From positions 62,001 to 126,000 of the forward strand of contig NZ_FMXB01000004.1 in the NCBI RefSeq assembly GCF_900103415.1: a DNA stretch of 64,000 nucleotides, in the 5' to 3' direction. The position numbers and the translations under genes were made by a program. Source of the stretch: Methanobrevibacter millerae. Its GTDB lineage: Archaea; Methanobacteriota; Methanobacteria; Methanobacteriales; Methanobacteriaceae. Numbering within the stretch: position 1 is the first letter of the stretch; every line of letters begins with the position of its first letter. Positions 53,452 to 63,945 of the stretch are shown here, in pieces. Below the pieces are notes generated by a model. It ran no database searches, was not told where the DNA came from, and saw nothing but the letters and a program-made list of their open reading frames with translations.

Positions 53452-56400
53452 CTATGCCAATGTCTTGAATGCATTCTTCATGTACTGGAAGAGTTCGGGA
53501 TCCTCTTCCTTTGAAACCTTATAGGCCTTTTTGGACCTTCTGATGATTTTCGTAACCATATTCATGTCAACCTTTTCCTCATCATTCAAATCAATATACC
53601 TTACATCCTTATTTTCGATTATTCCATGTTTTTTCCAGATTTCAAACTCATTTTTGCCCAAATCCTTTTTGAGCTTTATAAGCATTCTGTTCTTATATAA
53701 TCCCAGGTTAATGCCCCTGTTGAATGCGGCTTTCCTTGGAATTACAATGGACAAGTCAAAGCATATGGAAAACTCCTCAAAGCGTTCGTCACCTTTTTTG
53801 CCCTTGAAATACCAGTCATAAACCTCCTCAAGAGAAATGTTTGCGGCGCTGGCAAGGCTCGTTCCCTTGCTTCTGGGCTTAAGCATCGCATCAAGCATCA
53901 AATCGAGCCTTCCGTTAAGGATGCTGTCGGAAATTGCCTCTTCATTTTCCTCGAATTCCTCCTCAGAGAGGTTAGAATTCTTCAATGCGATGCGCCTTGG
54001 CTTTTTCATCAGAATATCCGTTATGAAGATATTGATTTTCAAATCAAGATACTTTTCATAGAACTCCCTGTATCGCTCGTCACCGTCCTTTCCCATCTGA
54101 TAGCATTCCTCAAGCTCGGATGAGGTGAAATTGGAATTCTTAAGGGCTTTCTTATAGTCCTTGTTTTCAACCTCCTCCAAAAAGACTTCAAGCTGCCTTG
54201 AAACGACTTCGCCATAATAGATTTCAGCTATTTCACCGAAGAGACCGGAATCATTCAATCCTTTCTCAATATAGTCATTGATGTCTTTTACAGCTATATC
54301 ATAAGTATCTGAGATTTCCATTTTGGATTTTCCCTCATTAAATCCTTGCCTTATCAGCTTCACTTCCGATTCGATGACCCTATCCTTAAATTTCGCGAAA
54401 AGATCAACTTCCGGATGCTTCATCCAGTATGTGACGGCGGTATTTGTCAGGCCGATGTTTTTGGATGATTCGCCCTTGTTGTTTCCCTTAAGACGATAAG
54501 CAATGTATTTATCCATCAAAAGCGTTGTTGCGGTAAGATAAAACTGCGAAGGATCGTTTCTTGAAAGAAAGCTCCTTTCCTCCTTTGTATACCAGTCGTT
54601 GAATTCCTTATGGGAAATTCTGGACTTTACGATGGCGTTGAAAAAGTCATTGCCCCTGAGATATCTTAAAAATACCCTTTTCTTGTTTTCAACGTGCTCA
54701 ATATCATATTTTCGATGAAAGGAGCTGCCTATTATTCTGCTTGAATCATAAAGCTCTTTGAATTCATCATAGCTCATGTCATTTTCATTCAGGATATCAT
54801 CAAGGCTCTTATCATTTCTTAAACCATCTATTATCAGGTCTCTTTTTTCAAGCTCATCATCGATTTCCTTTGCTTTTTTCATAAAATCGCTGAAAAATAT
54901 CTGATTATCGTAACTGCTCCAGGATTCGAAAATGTCACGGGGGACTTTTATTTCCTTAAGGATATCCTCACAGGAGAGCCCCTTCTTTCTTAAATCGAGA
55001 TACTTGTCCATCAGGATTTGCGTAACGTCCAGATAGAACCTTGAATTTTCAACTTCACCATCGAAATACCATCTGTGAAACTCCTTTTTGGCAATCCTGG
55101 CCTTTCTAAGTGCATCCGTCAGATTATCCCTTTTAAGGTATTTTAAAATCATGACCTGCCTTTTTTCAACGTATTCCCTCATGAATGACCTGTAAAAGGA
55201 ATCATTGTTCTTTTTGCTTTCACCATAGATTTCCTTAAACTCATCGGAGGTCATATCAACTGAAGCGATTGCCTGGATTAATGTTTTGTTTCTGGAAAGC
55301 TCATCTATAATCAGGATCTTTTTGACGTTTAATATTTCGTCTGAAAGCTCTCCGTCAATGTAGTAATCCATCCAGAAGTCATAGATTTCAGGAGTGACGT
55401 TAAGCTTTTGTTTGATTTTTTCCTCATCAAAGCAGCCTTTTTTAATTTCAGATAAATAATCCTCAATTAACAGTTCGTTGAAGTTAATGAAAGCGTCATT
55501 GAGCTCGCCGCACATGAATGCGTTCTTTTCATTGCAGAACCACTCAAGAACGTCATCATAGCTGATTGAAGCAAAATCAATGCTCGTTTTTATATCCTCC
55601 AGATTAATGATGGACCTTTCAAACACACGTATTAATCTGTCATTAACGAGATTGTGAAACTCGACAAATGGTTCATGACCTTTAAGGCCTTTGTGATATT
55701 CCGGAGTCCTTTTAATCTCTCTAGGCGTAAGTTCGTCATTGTAGAACTTGTTGATTAAAATTGAAATTTCAATGTAGCTGTTGATTTGGGATAAGTATTC
55801 ATCGAAAACATCGTTGTTGAAGCTGAAAAACTCACCCATTTTCCAGACGAGGTTTTCCTTGGTCAGATCCATAATTAATGACAGCGCATAGCTTTCGGGT
55901 ATCCCATATTCAATAAGGTCCCTTTTCGTGAACTCATTGTTCTTGCCGAAGGTGTTTCTGAGGCTGATGTAATAGTTGGCGTTTTCTATCTTGGAGTTGC
56001 ATCTTTCGCACATGTTGGAATCACTGTTTTCATTTTTATCGCCGCATATTATGCAGTTTGGAAAATGAAATTCCTTAAAGCTTCTCGTTTCAATGTTGTT
56101 CATCTTGGGAGGCCTGTATGAGGGAATTCCAATGTACTTGTTGTAGTTTTCATTATAGTCCCTGTAGTACTTCTTAGCGATGTAGTAGAGCTTCTGATGC
56201 AGGTCAAGGGCAATGTAGAATTCCTGTTCAATGTCCTTGTAGTTGTTGTGGATTTCGCTTCTCAGGCTGTAAGCGTTCTGCAGCTTCTTTTTGTATACGT
56301 AGGATATTTCACCTGAACGGTACAGCTTATCGATTTTCTTGTAGAAAGGCACCTTGAAGTTTTCCTTTTTGCAGTCTGAGCGATTGTAAATGTCATCTAC

Positions 56401-56529
56401 CAGAAGTTCCAGAAACGTCGTTGCGTCTGCCGTAACCGCCCTTGGAGAAGTCTGGACATCATCCTCCAGGCGCACGCCTATCTTGTATAAGTCATTGTTG
56501 AAGGTCTTTAAAAAATCAAAATTGCTCAT
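53452..56529 (-). CDS. large protein with DUF4145-like domain and repeated helical (HTH-like) modules
   Basis: 1025 residues. The N-terminal ~130 residues resemble DUF4145 (ADATTFLELLVDDIYNRSDC, LQNAYSLRSEIHNNYKDIEQ). Then a zinc finger CIICGDKNENSDSNMCERC. From ~residue 350 to 980 there are about eleven modules of the form AxxxAxIxxxEFxxWYxxG, for example LTDALRKARIAKKEFHRWYF and NAIVKSRISHKEFNDWYTKE; each looks like a small helix-turn-helix. A ~90-residue duplication is plain between MTSDEFKEIYGESKKNNDSF and MSYDEFKELYDSSRIIGSSF onwards. The function is unknown; an array of nucleic-acid-binding modules is an inference. Confidence 0.65.
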   Translation of the reverse strand: MSNFDFLKTFNNDLYKIGVRLEDDVQTSPRAVTADATTFLELLVDDIYNRSDCKKENFKVPFYKKIDKLYRSGEISYVYKKKLQNAYSLRSEIHNNYKDIEQEFYIALDLHQKLYYIAKKYYRDYNENYNKYIGIPSYRPPKMNNIETRSFKEFHFPNCIICGDKNENSDSNMCERCNSKIENANYYISLRNTFGKNNEFTKRDLIEYGIPESYALSLIMDLTKENLVWKMGEFFSFNNDVFDEYLSQINSYIEISILINKFYNDELTPREIKRTPEYHKGLKGHEPFVEFHNLVNDRLIRVFERSIINLEDIKTSIDFASISYDDVLEWFCNEKNAFMCGELNDAFINFNELLIEDYLSEIKKGCFDEEKIKQKLNVTPEIYDFWMDYYIDGELSDEILNVKKILIIDELSRNKTLIQAIASVDMTSDEFKEIYGESKKNNDSFYRSFMREYVEKRQVMILKYLKRDNLTDALRKARIAKKEFHRWYFDGEVENSRFYLDVTQILMDKYLDLRKKGLSCEDILKEIKVPRDIFESWSSYDNQIFFSDFMKKAKEIDDELEKRDLIIDGLRNDKSLDDILNENDMSYDEFKELYDSSRIIGSSFHRKYDIEHVENKKRVFLRYLRGNDFFNAIVKSRISHKEFNDWYTKEERSFLSRNDPSQFYLTATTLLMDKYIAYRLKGNNKGESSKNIGLTNTAVTYWMKHPEVDLFAKFKDRVIESEVKLIRQGFNEGKSKMEISDTYDIAVKDINDYIEKGLNDSGLFGEIAEIYYGEVVSRQLEVFLEEVENKDYKKALKNSNFTSSELEECYQMGKDGDERYREFYEKYLDLKINIFITDILMKKPRRIALKNSNLSEEEFEENEEAISDSILNGRLDLMLDAMLKPRSKGTSLASAANISLEEVYDWYFKGKKGDERFEEFSICFDLSIVIPRKAAFNRGINLGLYKNRMLIKLKKDLGKNEFEIWKKHGIIENKDVRYIDLNDEEKVDMNMVTKIIRRSKKAYKVSKEEDPELFQYMKNAFKTLA

Positions 56530-56956
56530 ATTAATCTACCCTGTTTTTTGATTTGTTGTATTAATGTGTAGCATATATTTAAATATGGTCAATATATAAG
56601 TTTTTTGTGTTGTCCAAGAACAATTTAACCTCATTTTTGAATATAACCTGATTAGAGCAATATTTTAAAAAGCAGGTAAAAAGCAATTTCAGAAAAAATC
56701 ATTTTCTGCAAAAATAGCTGAATGCCCCGATTTGAATTTTCACCAAAAATAGGATTTATTCGGATTGGAGGATTAATGACATTAATTTACTGGCAATTTG
56801 GAGAGTGATTTCTTATCAGCCAATAATGCTTCTTTTTGGAAATGCTCATCTTATCGCTGATTTGAATTCTACCGGCATCTTAAATATTACCAGGTTATTC
56901 AAATATTCTAAAAAGAAAGTAGACATATTCGACGCAGTGAATAGGCAACATTAATA
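56530..56956. other. intergenic region with promoter of the 1025-residue gene
   Basis: On the minus strand AACTTATATATTGACC near 56590-56605 looks like a TATA box. A palindromic catatatttaaatatgg lies at 56573-56589. No ORF of note in the remaining ~300 bp. Confidence 0.45.
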
Positions 56957-57490
56957 ATGGTCAAAAACAAAGTTAATGTAATGATTTTAAAAAGCGAGAG
57001 ACTTATTTTAAGGCCCTGGAAGGAAAGTGACGCTGAAGCGTTATATGAACTTGCAAAAAATCCCAAAATAGGACCTGTTGCAGGCTGGCCGCCACACAAA
57101 AGCGTTGAAGAAAGCCTAAATATCATAAACACGGTCTTTTCAAAAAGGGAAACCTATGCGATTGTAAAGGATTCACATCCAATCGGCTGCGTTGGACTGC
57201 TTTTCGGTGATGACGCCAATCACGAATGGGGCGAAGGCTCAGCGGAACTCGGATACTGGATTGGAGAGGAATACTGGGGAAAAGGATATGCCTTTGAAGC
57301 GTCACAGGCATTAATTAAAAAGGCTTTCAGCGAACTGAATGTGAAAAGAATCTTTGCAAGCTACAGGATTGAAAACACACAGTCAAAAAGGGTTTTGGAA
57401 AAGCTGGGATTTGAATACCTCCGTGAAATGAAAAACACAAATTACTTAAATGAAGAATTCAGAGAAACAGCTATGATACTTGAATATTGA
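56957..57490 (+). CDS. GNAT acetyltransferase, RimJ/RimL-type
   Basis: LKSERLILRPWKESDAEALY at the start, AELGYWIGEEYWGKGYAFEA (acetyl-CoA motif A with GKGYA) and RIENTQSKRVLEKLGFEYLR. 177 residues. These enzymes acetylate protein N-termini or small amines. The ATG at 56981 (MILKSERL) is a possible alternative start, matching the family's usual N-terminus. Confidence 0.85.
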   Translation: MVKNKVNVMILKSERLILRPWKESDAEALYELAKNPKIGPVAGWPPHKSVEESLNIINTVFSKRETYAIVKDSHPIGCVGLLFGDDANHEWGEGSAELGYWIGEEYWGKGYAFEASQALIKKAFSELNVKRIFASYRIENTQSKRVLEKLGFEYLREMKNTNYLNEEFRETAMILEY

Positions 57491-57539
57491 CTTAATTATA
57501 AATATTATTTAAAACAAAGTTTAATCTAAGTGATTTATT

Positions 57540-58988
57540 ATGGATTATGATGTAATTTATATTGGAAGCGGAAACGCAGCATGGCAAGGCGGACGATTTT
57601 TAAGAAAAGCAGGCCTAAAAGTACTGATTATCGAAGAAAGCCTATACGGCGGAACATGCGCAAACAGAGGCTGCAATTCAAAGGCTCTTCTTGATGCGCC
57701 ATATGAAATCAAGGCGCTTGGAGACAATTTCGAAGGCGTCGGAAAAGCAGGAAACTTCGAAGTAAACTGGCCGGAACTGATGAAATATAAACAGAAAAGG
57801 ATTGCTGGAATGTCAATCTTTCTGGACAACAAGTTTGACGAATATGATTTGGACGTTGCCCACGGAAAAGGAGTTATAGTCGATGAACACACCGTTAAAG
57901 TGGGAGAAAAGAAGTTCACAACCGACAAGATTGTCATATGTACCGGCCTCAAACCTGTCATTCCAGACATTAAGGGGCGTGAATATCTCCATGACAGCAC
58001 TGACTTTTTAGACATTGCGGATCTTCCAAAACACACCATCATCATCGGTGCCGGCTTTGTGGGAATGGAATTCGCATCAATACTGGCCGAAGCAGGCCTT
58101 ACAGCTGACGTTATCGTAAGGGGAGACATGGCTTTGAAATACTTCCACCAGCCTTACGTTCAAAACGTGATTGAAATCCTGAAGGAGAAAAATATACGTT
58201 TCCATTTCAACGAGCAGGTAAAGGAGGTTCTCTGTGACGTTGAAATCGAAAATCCTAAAGAGAAAGTCCTTAATGTGGTTCAGGGAATGAACTCAGATGA
58301 AACACTAAGGGATCCCGAAGCCAAAGTGGACAATAAGGCCTATGAAAACGCATTTACGGTAAACTGCGAAAGCGGATTGAGTTTAAAAGGAGACTACGTC
58401 ATTGCGGCCATGGGAAGAACTGCAAACGTGGAAGACATCGGCCTTGAAAACGTTGGGCTAACATACACCAAACAGGGAATCAAGGTTAACGGACACCTGC
58501 AGACTGCCGTTGAAAACATTTACGCTTCAGGAGACGTTGCCGATACCGGAATAGCCAAGCTCGTAACCGTTGCGATACATCACTCCAAATACCTTGCAAA
58601 AGAGATTCTGGGCGAAGCTTCTGAAATCACTTATCCAGTGATTCCTGCCGTTGCATATACGATACCTAGAATAGCTACCGTCGGCGTTCCCGCTTACGTT
58701 GGCGAGAAAAGCGATGAATATGACGTTCACACAATTAGATACGGAAGGTCATACTCTTTAGAGCTTAAAAACGACCTGACGGCTGAAGCCAAAGTCATTG
58801 TCGATAAGGATTTGCAGATTGTAGGTGCTGAAATATATGCTGCAGACGCCGAAAACGTGGCGAACATGTTCGCATTCATTATCAATCAAAAGATCAGCCT
58901 TGAAGAGCTTGACAACATGATTTACGCATTCCCTTCAAGCAGTTCAGTCTGTCTTTATAAATTACACAAGATTCATTACAAATTCTGA
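57540..58988 (+). CDS. pyridine nucleotide-disulfide oxidoreductase (dihydrolipoamide dehydrogenase-like)
   Basis: FAD motif IYIGSGNAAWQGGRFLRKAG, redox disulfide GGTCANRGCNSKALL, NAD motif TIIIGAGFVGMEFASILAEA, FAD motif NIYASGDVA, and a C-terminal dimerisation domain ending ELDNMIYAFPSSSSVCLYKL. 482 residues. The C-terminal His-Glu pair typical of dihydrolipoamide dehydrogenase is not apparent (AFPSSSS where HxHPT is expected), so the electron acceptor may differ; related to mercuric/glutathione reductase families. AAGTGATTTATT precedes the ATG. Confidence 0.87.
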   Translation: MDYDVIYIGSGNAAWQGGRFLRKAGLKVLIIEESLYGGTCANRGCNSKALLDAPYEIKALGDNFEGVGKAGNFEVNWPELMKYKQKRIAGMSIFLDNKFDEYDLDVAHGKGVIVDEHTVKVGEKKFTTDKIVICTGLKPVIPDIKGREYLHDSTDFLDIADLPKHTIIIGAGFVGMEFASILAEAGLTADVIVRGDMALKYFHQPYVQNVIEILKEKNIRFHFNEQVKEVLCDVEIENPKEKVLNVVQGMNSDETLRDPEAKVDNKAYENAFTVNCESGLSLKGDYVIAAMGRTANVEDIGLENVGLTYTKQGIKVNGHLQTAVENIYASGDVADTGIAKLVTVAIHHSKYLAKEILGEASEITYPVIPAVAYTIPRIATVGVPAYVGEKSDEYDVHTIRYGRSYSLELKNDLTAEAKVIVDKDLQIVGAEIYAADAENVANMFAFIINQKISLEELDNMIYAFPSSSSVCLYKLHKIHYKF

Positions 58989-59022
58989 ACATGGGTTTAA
59001 TCCTATGTTCCCCCTATTTTTT
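58987..59022 (+). terminator. terminator of the oxidoreductase gene
   Basis: GAACATGGG (58987-58995) pairs with CCTATGTTC (59002-59010) with a small internal mismatch, followed by a C/T run and TTTTTTT. The hairpin overlaps the stop codon. Confidence 0.7.
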
Positions 59023-59147
59023 TAATTGCAATAACGGTTAATTAAAACATGGTTAATCTCAATAAACATTAAAAATAATAAAGGAAGTTTTGATTTAATT
59101 AATTATGTTAAAAAATTAAATATATTTCAATGAGGAAATCTACATGA

Positions 59148-59954
59148 CTAACCGTCATTAAAATATTTTCTAAAGAGTTCTGTTTGAATGACACTCTTTT
59201 TGCTGATTTTTTCAAGTTTCATGAAGAGCTTCCACGGCATGGCCAGCGTCAAATAATCATTTGGAATGAAATGCTTTGTCTTTGACCTTCCTGCCAAATC
59301 AATCGGTCCCAAAACCGGTACTGGATCGTCGCTTTCATCCTCTCTGAAAACGTAGCATCCGATTGACTGGCATGAAGATGCCTGGGGAGTCAGAAGGCAT
59401 GCGTTTTCTGTCCTGAATGAAGTATTTAATTGAATTAATATGGTCAGTTCCATCGGATTCAGCGTAAATATTACGGATTTTGGCTCATCATCATCTTTTA
59501 AGTTTTCAATTCCCTTAAAGATAACGTACTGGCCATCATCATAAACCGGCCTGTTTTTGATGTTTTCCTTGGCGGTTTTAAAATCACAGAATATTCTCTC
59601 CCCTTCACGAAACATTTCGCTTACCCTTGGCATATTGTCCAGTCTCTTCTGGTAGGCTTCCTTGTCGGGAGCGGATTCGATTCCGCATGACAAAAAGGTT
59701 GCCTGAAAGTCCATTGCGTCCTCATCGGCAAAGCCGTCTCCCCATCCGAATCCTACAGAAACACCGCCGCAGGTGATGTTTTCCCTTCCGAAATATGTGG
59801 TTTTTCTCTTGGCGATGCACTGGGCTACAAAACTCATTACGCATCCGCCCTTGCCGGGCTTAGGCCCTATGGCGTCATCGGGTTTTGTATCTGACTTTAA
59901 AAGAACAATTGGAGGAAACCTCATCCCCATACTGTCTGAAATATAACTTTCCAT
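59148..59954 (-). CDS. DUF169 protein
   Basis: DUF169 features: GMRFPPIVLLKSDTKPDDAI, CVMSFVAQCIAKRKTTYFGR, ITCGGVSVGFGWGDGF and SFRTENACLLTPQASSCQSI. 268 residues with several conserved Cys. Widespread in methanogens and anaerobes; unknown role. TGAGGTAATCAAA precedes the ATG. Confidence 0.85.
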   Translation of the reverse strand: MESYISDSMGMRFPPIVLLKSDTKPDDAIGPKPGKGGCVMSFVAQCIAKRKTTYFGRENITCGGVSVGFGWGDGFADEDAMDFQATFLSCGIESAPDKEAYQKRLDNMPRVSEMFREGERIFCDFKTAKENIKNRPVYDDGQYVIFKGIENLKDDDEPKSVIFTLNPMELTILIQLNTSFRTENACLLTPQASSCQSIGCYVFREDESDDPVPVLGPIDLAGRSKTKHFIPNDYLTLAMPWKLFMKLEKISKKSVIQTELFRKYFNDG

Positions 59955-60048
59955 TTTGATTACCTCAATTAACTATTGATTAATGGAATTTAAAAATATT
60001 ACTAAATAAGATGATTGACAAATATCATTAAAAAAGGAAAATAGGAAA

Positions 60049-60603
60049 ATGGAAATAACAAAAGAAATGATTGAAAAAATCTATGAAAAGCTTGATGAGG
60101 TCTCTCCCGTCGATTATGACTGCGGAAAGCTCTGCGGTGAGATATGCTGCAGCTATGACGATGAAGACTTTAAAAACAATGATCTTATGATTTATCTTCT
60201 TCCAGGCGAAGAATTAATCTATGAAGACGATGAATCATTTGAATTAAAGCATTTTCAGATTAATGAAATTAATTATCCCCATTCATGGAAAAAGGGAGTC
60301 TATACAGTAATCTGTAAAAATCCGCCAGAATGCAACAGAAAATTAAGGCCGATTCAGTGCAGAACGTTCCCGCTGATTCCCCACATTTCCAAGGACTTGA
60401 AATTCCACTTGATTTTTGATGAAAGCGAATATCCATATGAATGCCCATTAATTAATGATAATATTGAACTCAATGAGGATTTCATAAGAGAAACGTATAA
60501 GGCATGGAGATTTCTGCTTAAAAATAGATTAGTATTCGATTTGGTGGATATGGACTCCAGAAAAAGAGAAAATGAAAAAAGAAAATATAAAATAATAATA
60601 TGA
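60049..60603 (+). CDS. cysteine-rich protein, YkgJ-like metal-binding
   Basis: Cysteine cluster DCGKLCGEICCSYDD at the N-terminus and PPECNRKLRPIQCRTFPLIP in the middle, a pattern of CxCCx(n)Cx(n)C seen in YkgJ-type zinc/iron-chelating proteins. 184 residues, soluble. Function unknown. Convergent with the large adhesin; a short hairpin ATGAGG/CCTCAT lies between the stops (60600-60619). Confidence 0.72.
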   Translation: MEITKEMIEKIYEKLDEVSPVDYDCGKLCGEICCSYDDEDFKNNDLMIYLLPGEELIYEDDESFELKHFQINEINYPHSWKKGVYTVICKNPPECNRKLRPIQCRTFPLIPHISKDLKFHLIFDESEYPYECPLINDNIELNEDFIRETYKAWRFLLKNRLVFDLVDMDSRKRENEKRKYKIII

Positions 60604-60615
60604 GGCGGTTAATCC

Positions 60616-63600
60616 TCATGAATTTATTGTAATTGTATTTGAAAGCCTTGCATATTCATAAGCTGACGTTATGATATATTGGCCAGGCATCAGGTTAATT
60701 GCCAGGCTGGCGTAACCTTCTGAATCGGTTATTCTGTCATAGAATACTCCATTAACGTTGAACTGAACCGTCTGATTTGTAAAGGCTTTACCCTGACCGT
60801 CAACCAGTTTTACCTTGAATCTTGTGCCGTCCTTATATCTCATGGTAATGTCATTTGCATACAATACAGGAAGCACCTTAATGGTATTTGAATGCATTAA
60901 TCCGTTATATTCGCCGGTGATTGTGTATGTGCCCGGATTAAGGTTAATGTTCATTTTAGCCACACCTGATTCGTCAGTTACGCGTTCATAGAACACACCA
61001 TTGATATTGAACTTGACTTTAACGCCTGCTCCGATAGGTTTGCCGTCACCGCCAAGAACCTGCATTGAATATTGGGAAGCGTTCCTGAAGTATTTGGTTA
61101 AATCCTTACCAGACAATACTCCTAAAACTGTAACCGTGTTACTGTACATTTCACCGTTTACAGGGTTCTGTGCAGTAATTATGTATTTTCCCGGATTAAG
61201 GTTGATGTTCATACGTGCAACGCCCTGATCATTGGTGTTTCTGGTATAGAAAACACCGTTGATATTGAAGCTTACAGCGGTATTCTTTAAAGGATTGCCG
61301 TTCTTGTCAAGGAATGTGGCGTAGTACTGGGTTGCGTTCTTATAGTATTTTACGATGTCCTGCCCGGAAATGGTAGGCTTGATTGTTATATTGTTTTTAA
61401 CGTATGAAAAGTCATTGTTTCCGGTTCCAGGATAACATGCCAATATCTCATATGTTCCAGAGTTCAGGTTAATGGCTATTGAAGCCTTTCCGTTCGCATC
61501 GGTTGTTCTTGTATAGATTGAACCTGAAATGTAGAACTTGACGTCTTTTGAAGCCATTGCCCTTCCGCTTGCATCGGTTAATGTAACTTCATATCTGCTT
61601 CCGTCCTTATAATACATTTCTACGTTCCTGCCAACAAGGTTGGTGCCTGACTGGTCGGAATAAATGCATATAACACCGTTTGTTGTGGAGGAAGCGTAAT
61701 ATTTGCTTTCACCTGCAAAAGAAACTGAAATTTCATGATATCCGTTTGCCAGATTATTAATGACCAATGTAGCTCTTCCCTGACCGTCGGTTACCCTGTC
61801 GTTTCTTCTGGAGTCAACCGTGATGGATACCGTTTTTCCTGAAAGCTTGTTTCCTTTTGCGTCTGTTAATGTAACAACATAATTACCGCTCTGATTCGGA
61901 CTTGTGAAAAGAAGGTTGTTTCCGCTTAGTGAAGTTTGAACTTTTCCTTCAACCGCATTGACTACGCGGGAAGCGCCGTAATTGCTGCTTGCCGCATTGA
62001 CATTGACCTGGCCAGGTCCGCCGACATATGTGCTTTTTCCGACGTTTTCAGTGATGATGACATTTGACGGATTGAAATTAGGAGTAACGCTGACGCCGTA
62101 CATAGGCAATTGTCCGCCTAATCCTGCACCGTTATTGGTTTTAAACCTTAGAACTTCAACAGGACTGTTTATTTCAATCTGTGAAGGAATGGTCAAGTCA
62201 ATAATAACCCAGTTGGAAATCCTGGATACGTCATAATTGTGAATGTTGTTCTGGGAAACCTTGCCCTGTGAATTCCAGTAGTTAAATTCCAGGCTGACTA
62301 TTGAACTCTGATAGGATTCGATGTCTGAACCGGTTTTACTTGCATAGTTGTTTTTGAAAATGTCATAGTTGGCAAGGAAAGCGGAACCTAACAGATAGAC
62401 TGCACCACCATATATTGCGCTATTGGCTTCAAATAATGTTCCCTGAACGTTCAATGCACAGTTTTGAACATAAATAGCTCCTCCACTGTCTCCTGCACGG
62501 TTGTTTGAGAAGTAATTGTGATTTGATATGATTACTTCCTTAACATTGCTTGCCCTTATGGCACCGCCTGAAACTGATGCGGTATTTGATGAGAATACGT
62601 TTTCACCAGCCAAATCGATACGGTTTGAATCGATTATAAGCAATGCTCCGCCAATAGGCGCACTGTTTGAATTGAATGAGTTATGACCTTTTATTGCACC
62701 TGATGATTCAGCAAAGTATATTGCACCTCCGGAACCTGTGGCGGAATTTGAATTGAATACGCATGATGCGTCGATATTAAATCCTGAGCGGAATGTGTAA
62801 ATGGCTCCTCCGATATCCGGACTGCCGCCAACTTGACTTTTGTAATTAGCGGAGTTTGATTCGAAGGTGTTGGAACCGTAAATAATGAAGTTTCTTGCCT
62901 GTTCATTGGATATTGCTCCACCCATACCTGCTTTATTATTTACAAATCTGTTGTTTCCAGACATTGTGAAAACAGAACCGTATAAACTGTTATCAATGGC
63001 TCCTCCCCTATAAGCGGAATTTGATTCGAATGTATTCTGTCCGCCCAAATAGAATGTACCGTTTTCATTGTTGATAGCACCGCCTTTAGCAACAGTTCCG
63101 GTTCTTGCCTTATTATTCTTGAATGTGTTGGTTCCAGTGATGTTTGCGTAAGCCTGGTGGTTGAATATTGCTCCGCCGTCAGCCTTACAGTAGTTATTGA
63201 CAAAGGTGTTTTCACCGGACATGTACATCTTTGCATTGTCGAATGCGTTTAATATTGCACCGCCCTTACCTTCATCGATTGGAATGGCAGCTCCGCCGTC
63301 ATAATAAGCGTAATTTGTATCAAACGTATTTTTTCCATTTATAACTAATGTGGAGCCTCCCCTATTGGAAATTGCTCCACCGTCCTGCCATACATGGTTT
63401 TCACGGAACGTGGTTCCTGAGATTTCAGTAAATGCGCCCAAATCAGTGGCAATGGCTCCTCCGTCACGGGCGTAATTGCTTATGAACTGACAGTTGATGG
63501 CAGTTAAGGTTCCCATGTTCAAAATGGCACCACCATCAAAATCTGAGCTAAGAGATTCAGGCAACTTACCGTTAATCAGCTGAACATTCTTTAAAGTTAA

Positions 63601-63945
63601 CTGTCCTCCAGGAAGAATGGTAAATGATCTTCCAAGGAAGTCCGCACTGATAATATTTCCATTACCGTTAATTTCAATGTTTTGACCGGAATAAATCATT
63701 ATTTCGGATTCACCCGCAACCCTCGTGATATGGCCGGTCAATGAAATGTTGTTGGACGAATACATCGCCTGCCTTAAATTTGTAAAAGTTCCACCTCCAA
63801 CATCCGTTGAAAGAACAGCATCGTCTGCTGGAGTTTCAAGTATTGATGTTTCATTTGTATCATCCTCTGATGCGGATACCGAGGATACGGCAAGCATCAA
63901 AACGATAACACATAATGAAATGATAAAAATTCCTTTATGTTTCAT
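60616..63945 (-). CDS. large adhesin-like protein, beta-helix plus Ig-like repeats (1109 aa)
   Basis: Signal peptide MKHKGIFIISLCVIVLMLAV. Residues ~60-560 form a beta-helix with many GGAI/GGAL motifs (NSAYRGGAIDN, NSATGSGGAIYF), as in polymorphic outer membrane-type repeats. The rest consists of about six Ig-like repeats of ~85 residues (VKYYKNATQYYATFLDKNGN, TAVSFNINGVFYTRNTNDQG). No C-terminal anchor. GGAGTATATTAAAA precedes the ATG. Expected on the surface; binding partner unknown. Confidence 0.87.
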   Translation of the reverse strand: MKHKGIFIISLCVIVLMLAVSSVSASEDDTNETSILETPADDAVLSTDVGGGTFTNLRQAMYSSNNISLTGHITRVAGESEIMIYSGQNIEINGNGNIISADFLGRSFTILPGGQLTLKNVQLINGKLPESLSSDFDGGAILNMGTLTAINCQFISNYARDGGAIATDLGAFTEISGTTFRENHVWQDGGAISNRGGSTLVINGKNTFDTNYAYYDGGAAIPIDEGKGGAILNAFDNAKMYMSGENTFVNNYCKADGGAIFNHQAYANITGTNTFKNNKARTGTVAKGGAINNENGTFYLGGQNTFESNSAYRGGAIDNSLYGSVFTMSGNNRFVNNKAGMGGAISNEQARNFIIYGSNTFESNSANYKSQVGGSPDIGGAIYTFRSGFNIDASCVFNSNSATGSGGAIYFAESSGAIKGHNSFNSNSAPIGGALLIIDSNRIDLAGENVFSSNTASVSGGAIRASNVKEVIISNHNYFSNNRAGDSGGAIYVQNCALNVQGTLFEANSAIYGGAVYLLGSAFLANYDIFKNNYASKTGSDIESYQSSIVSLEFNYWNSQGKVSQNNIHNYDVSRISNWVIIDLTIPSQIEINSPVEVLRFKTNNGAGLGGQLPMYGVSVTPNFNPSNVIITENVGKSTYVGGPGQVNVNAASSNYGASRVVNAVEGKVQTSLSGNNLLFTSPNQSGNYVVTLTDAKGNKLSGKTVSITVDSRRNDRVTDGQGRATLVINNLANGYHEISVSFAGESKYYASSTTNGVICIYSDQSGTNLVGRNVEMYYKDGSRYEVTLTDASGRAMASKDVKFYISGSIYTRTTDANGKASIAINLNSGTYEILACYPGTGNNDFSYVKNNITIKPTISGQDIVKYYKNATQYYATFLDKNGNPLKNTAVSFNINGVFYTRNTNDQGVARMNINLNPGKYIITAQNPVNGEMYSNTVTVLGVLSGKDLTKYFRNASQYSMQVLGGDGKPIGAGVKVKFNINGVFYERVTDESGVAKMNINLNPGTYTITGEYNGLMHSNTIKVLPVLYANDITMRYKDGTRFKVKLVDGQGKAFTNQTVQFNVNGVFYDRITDSEGYASLAINLMPGQYIITSAYEYARLSNTITINS

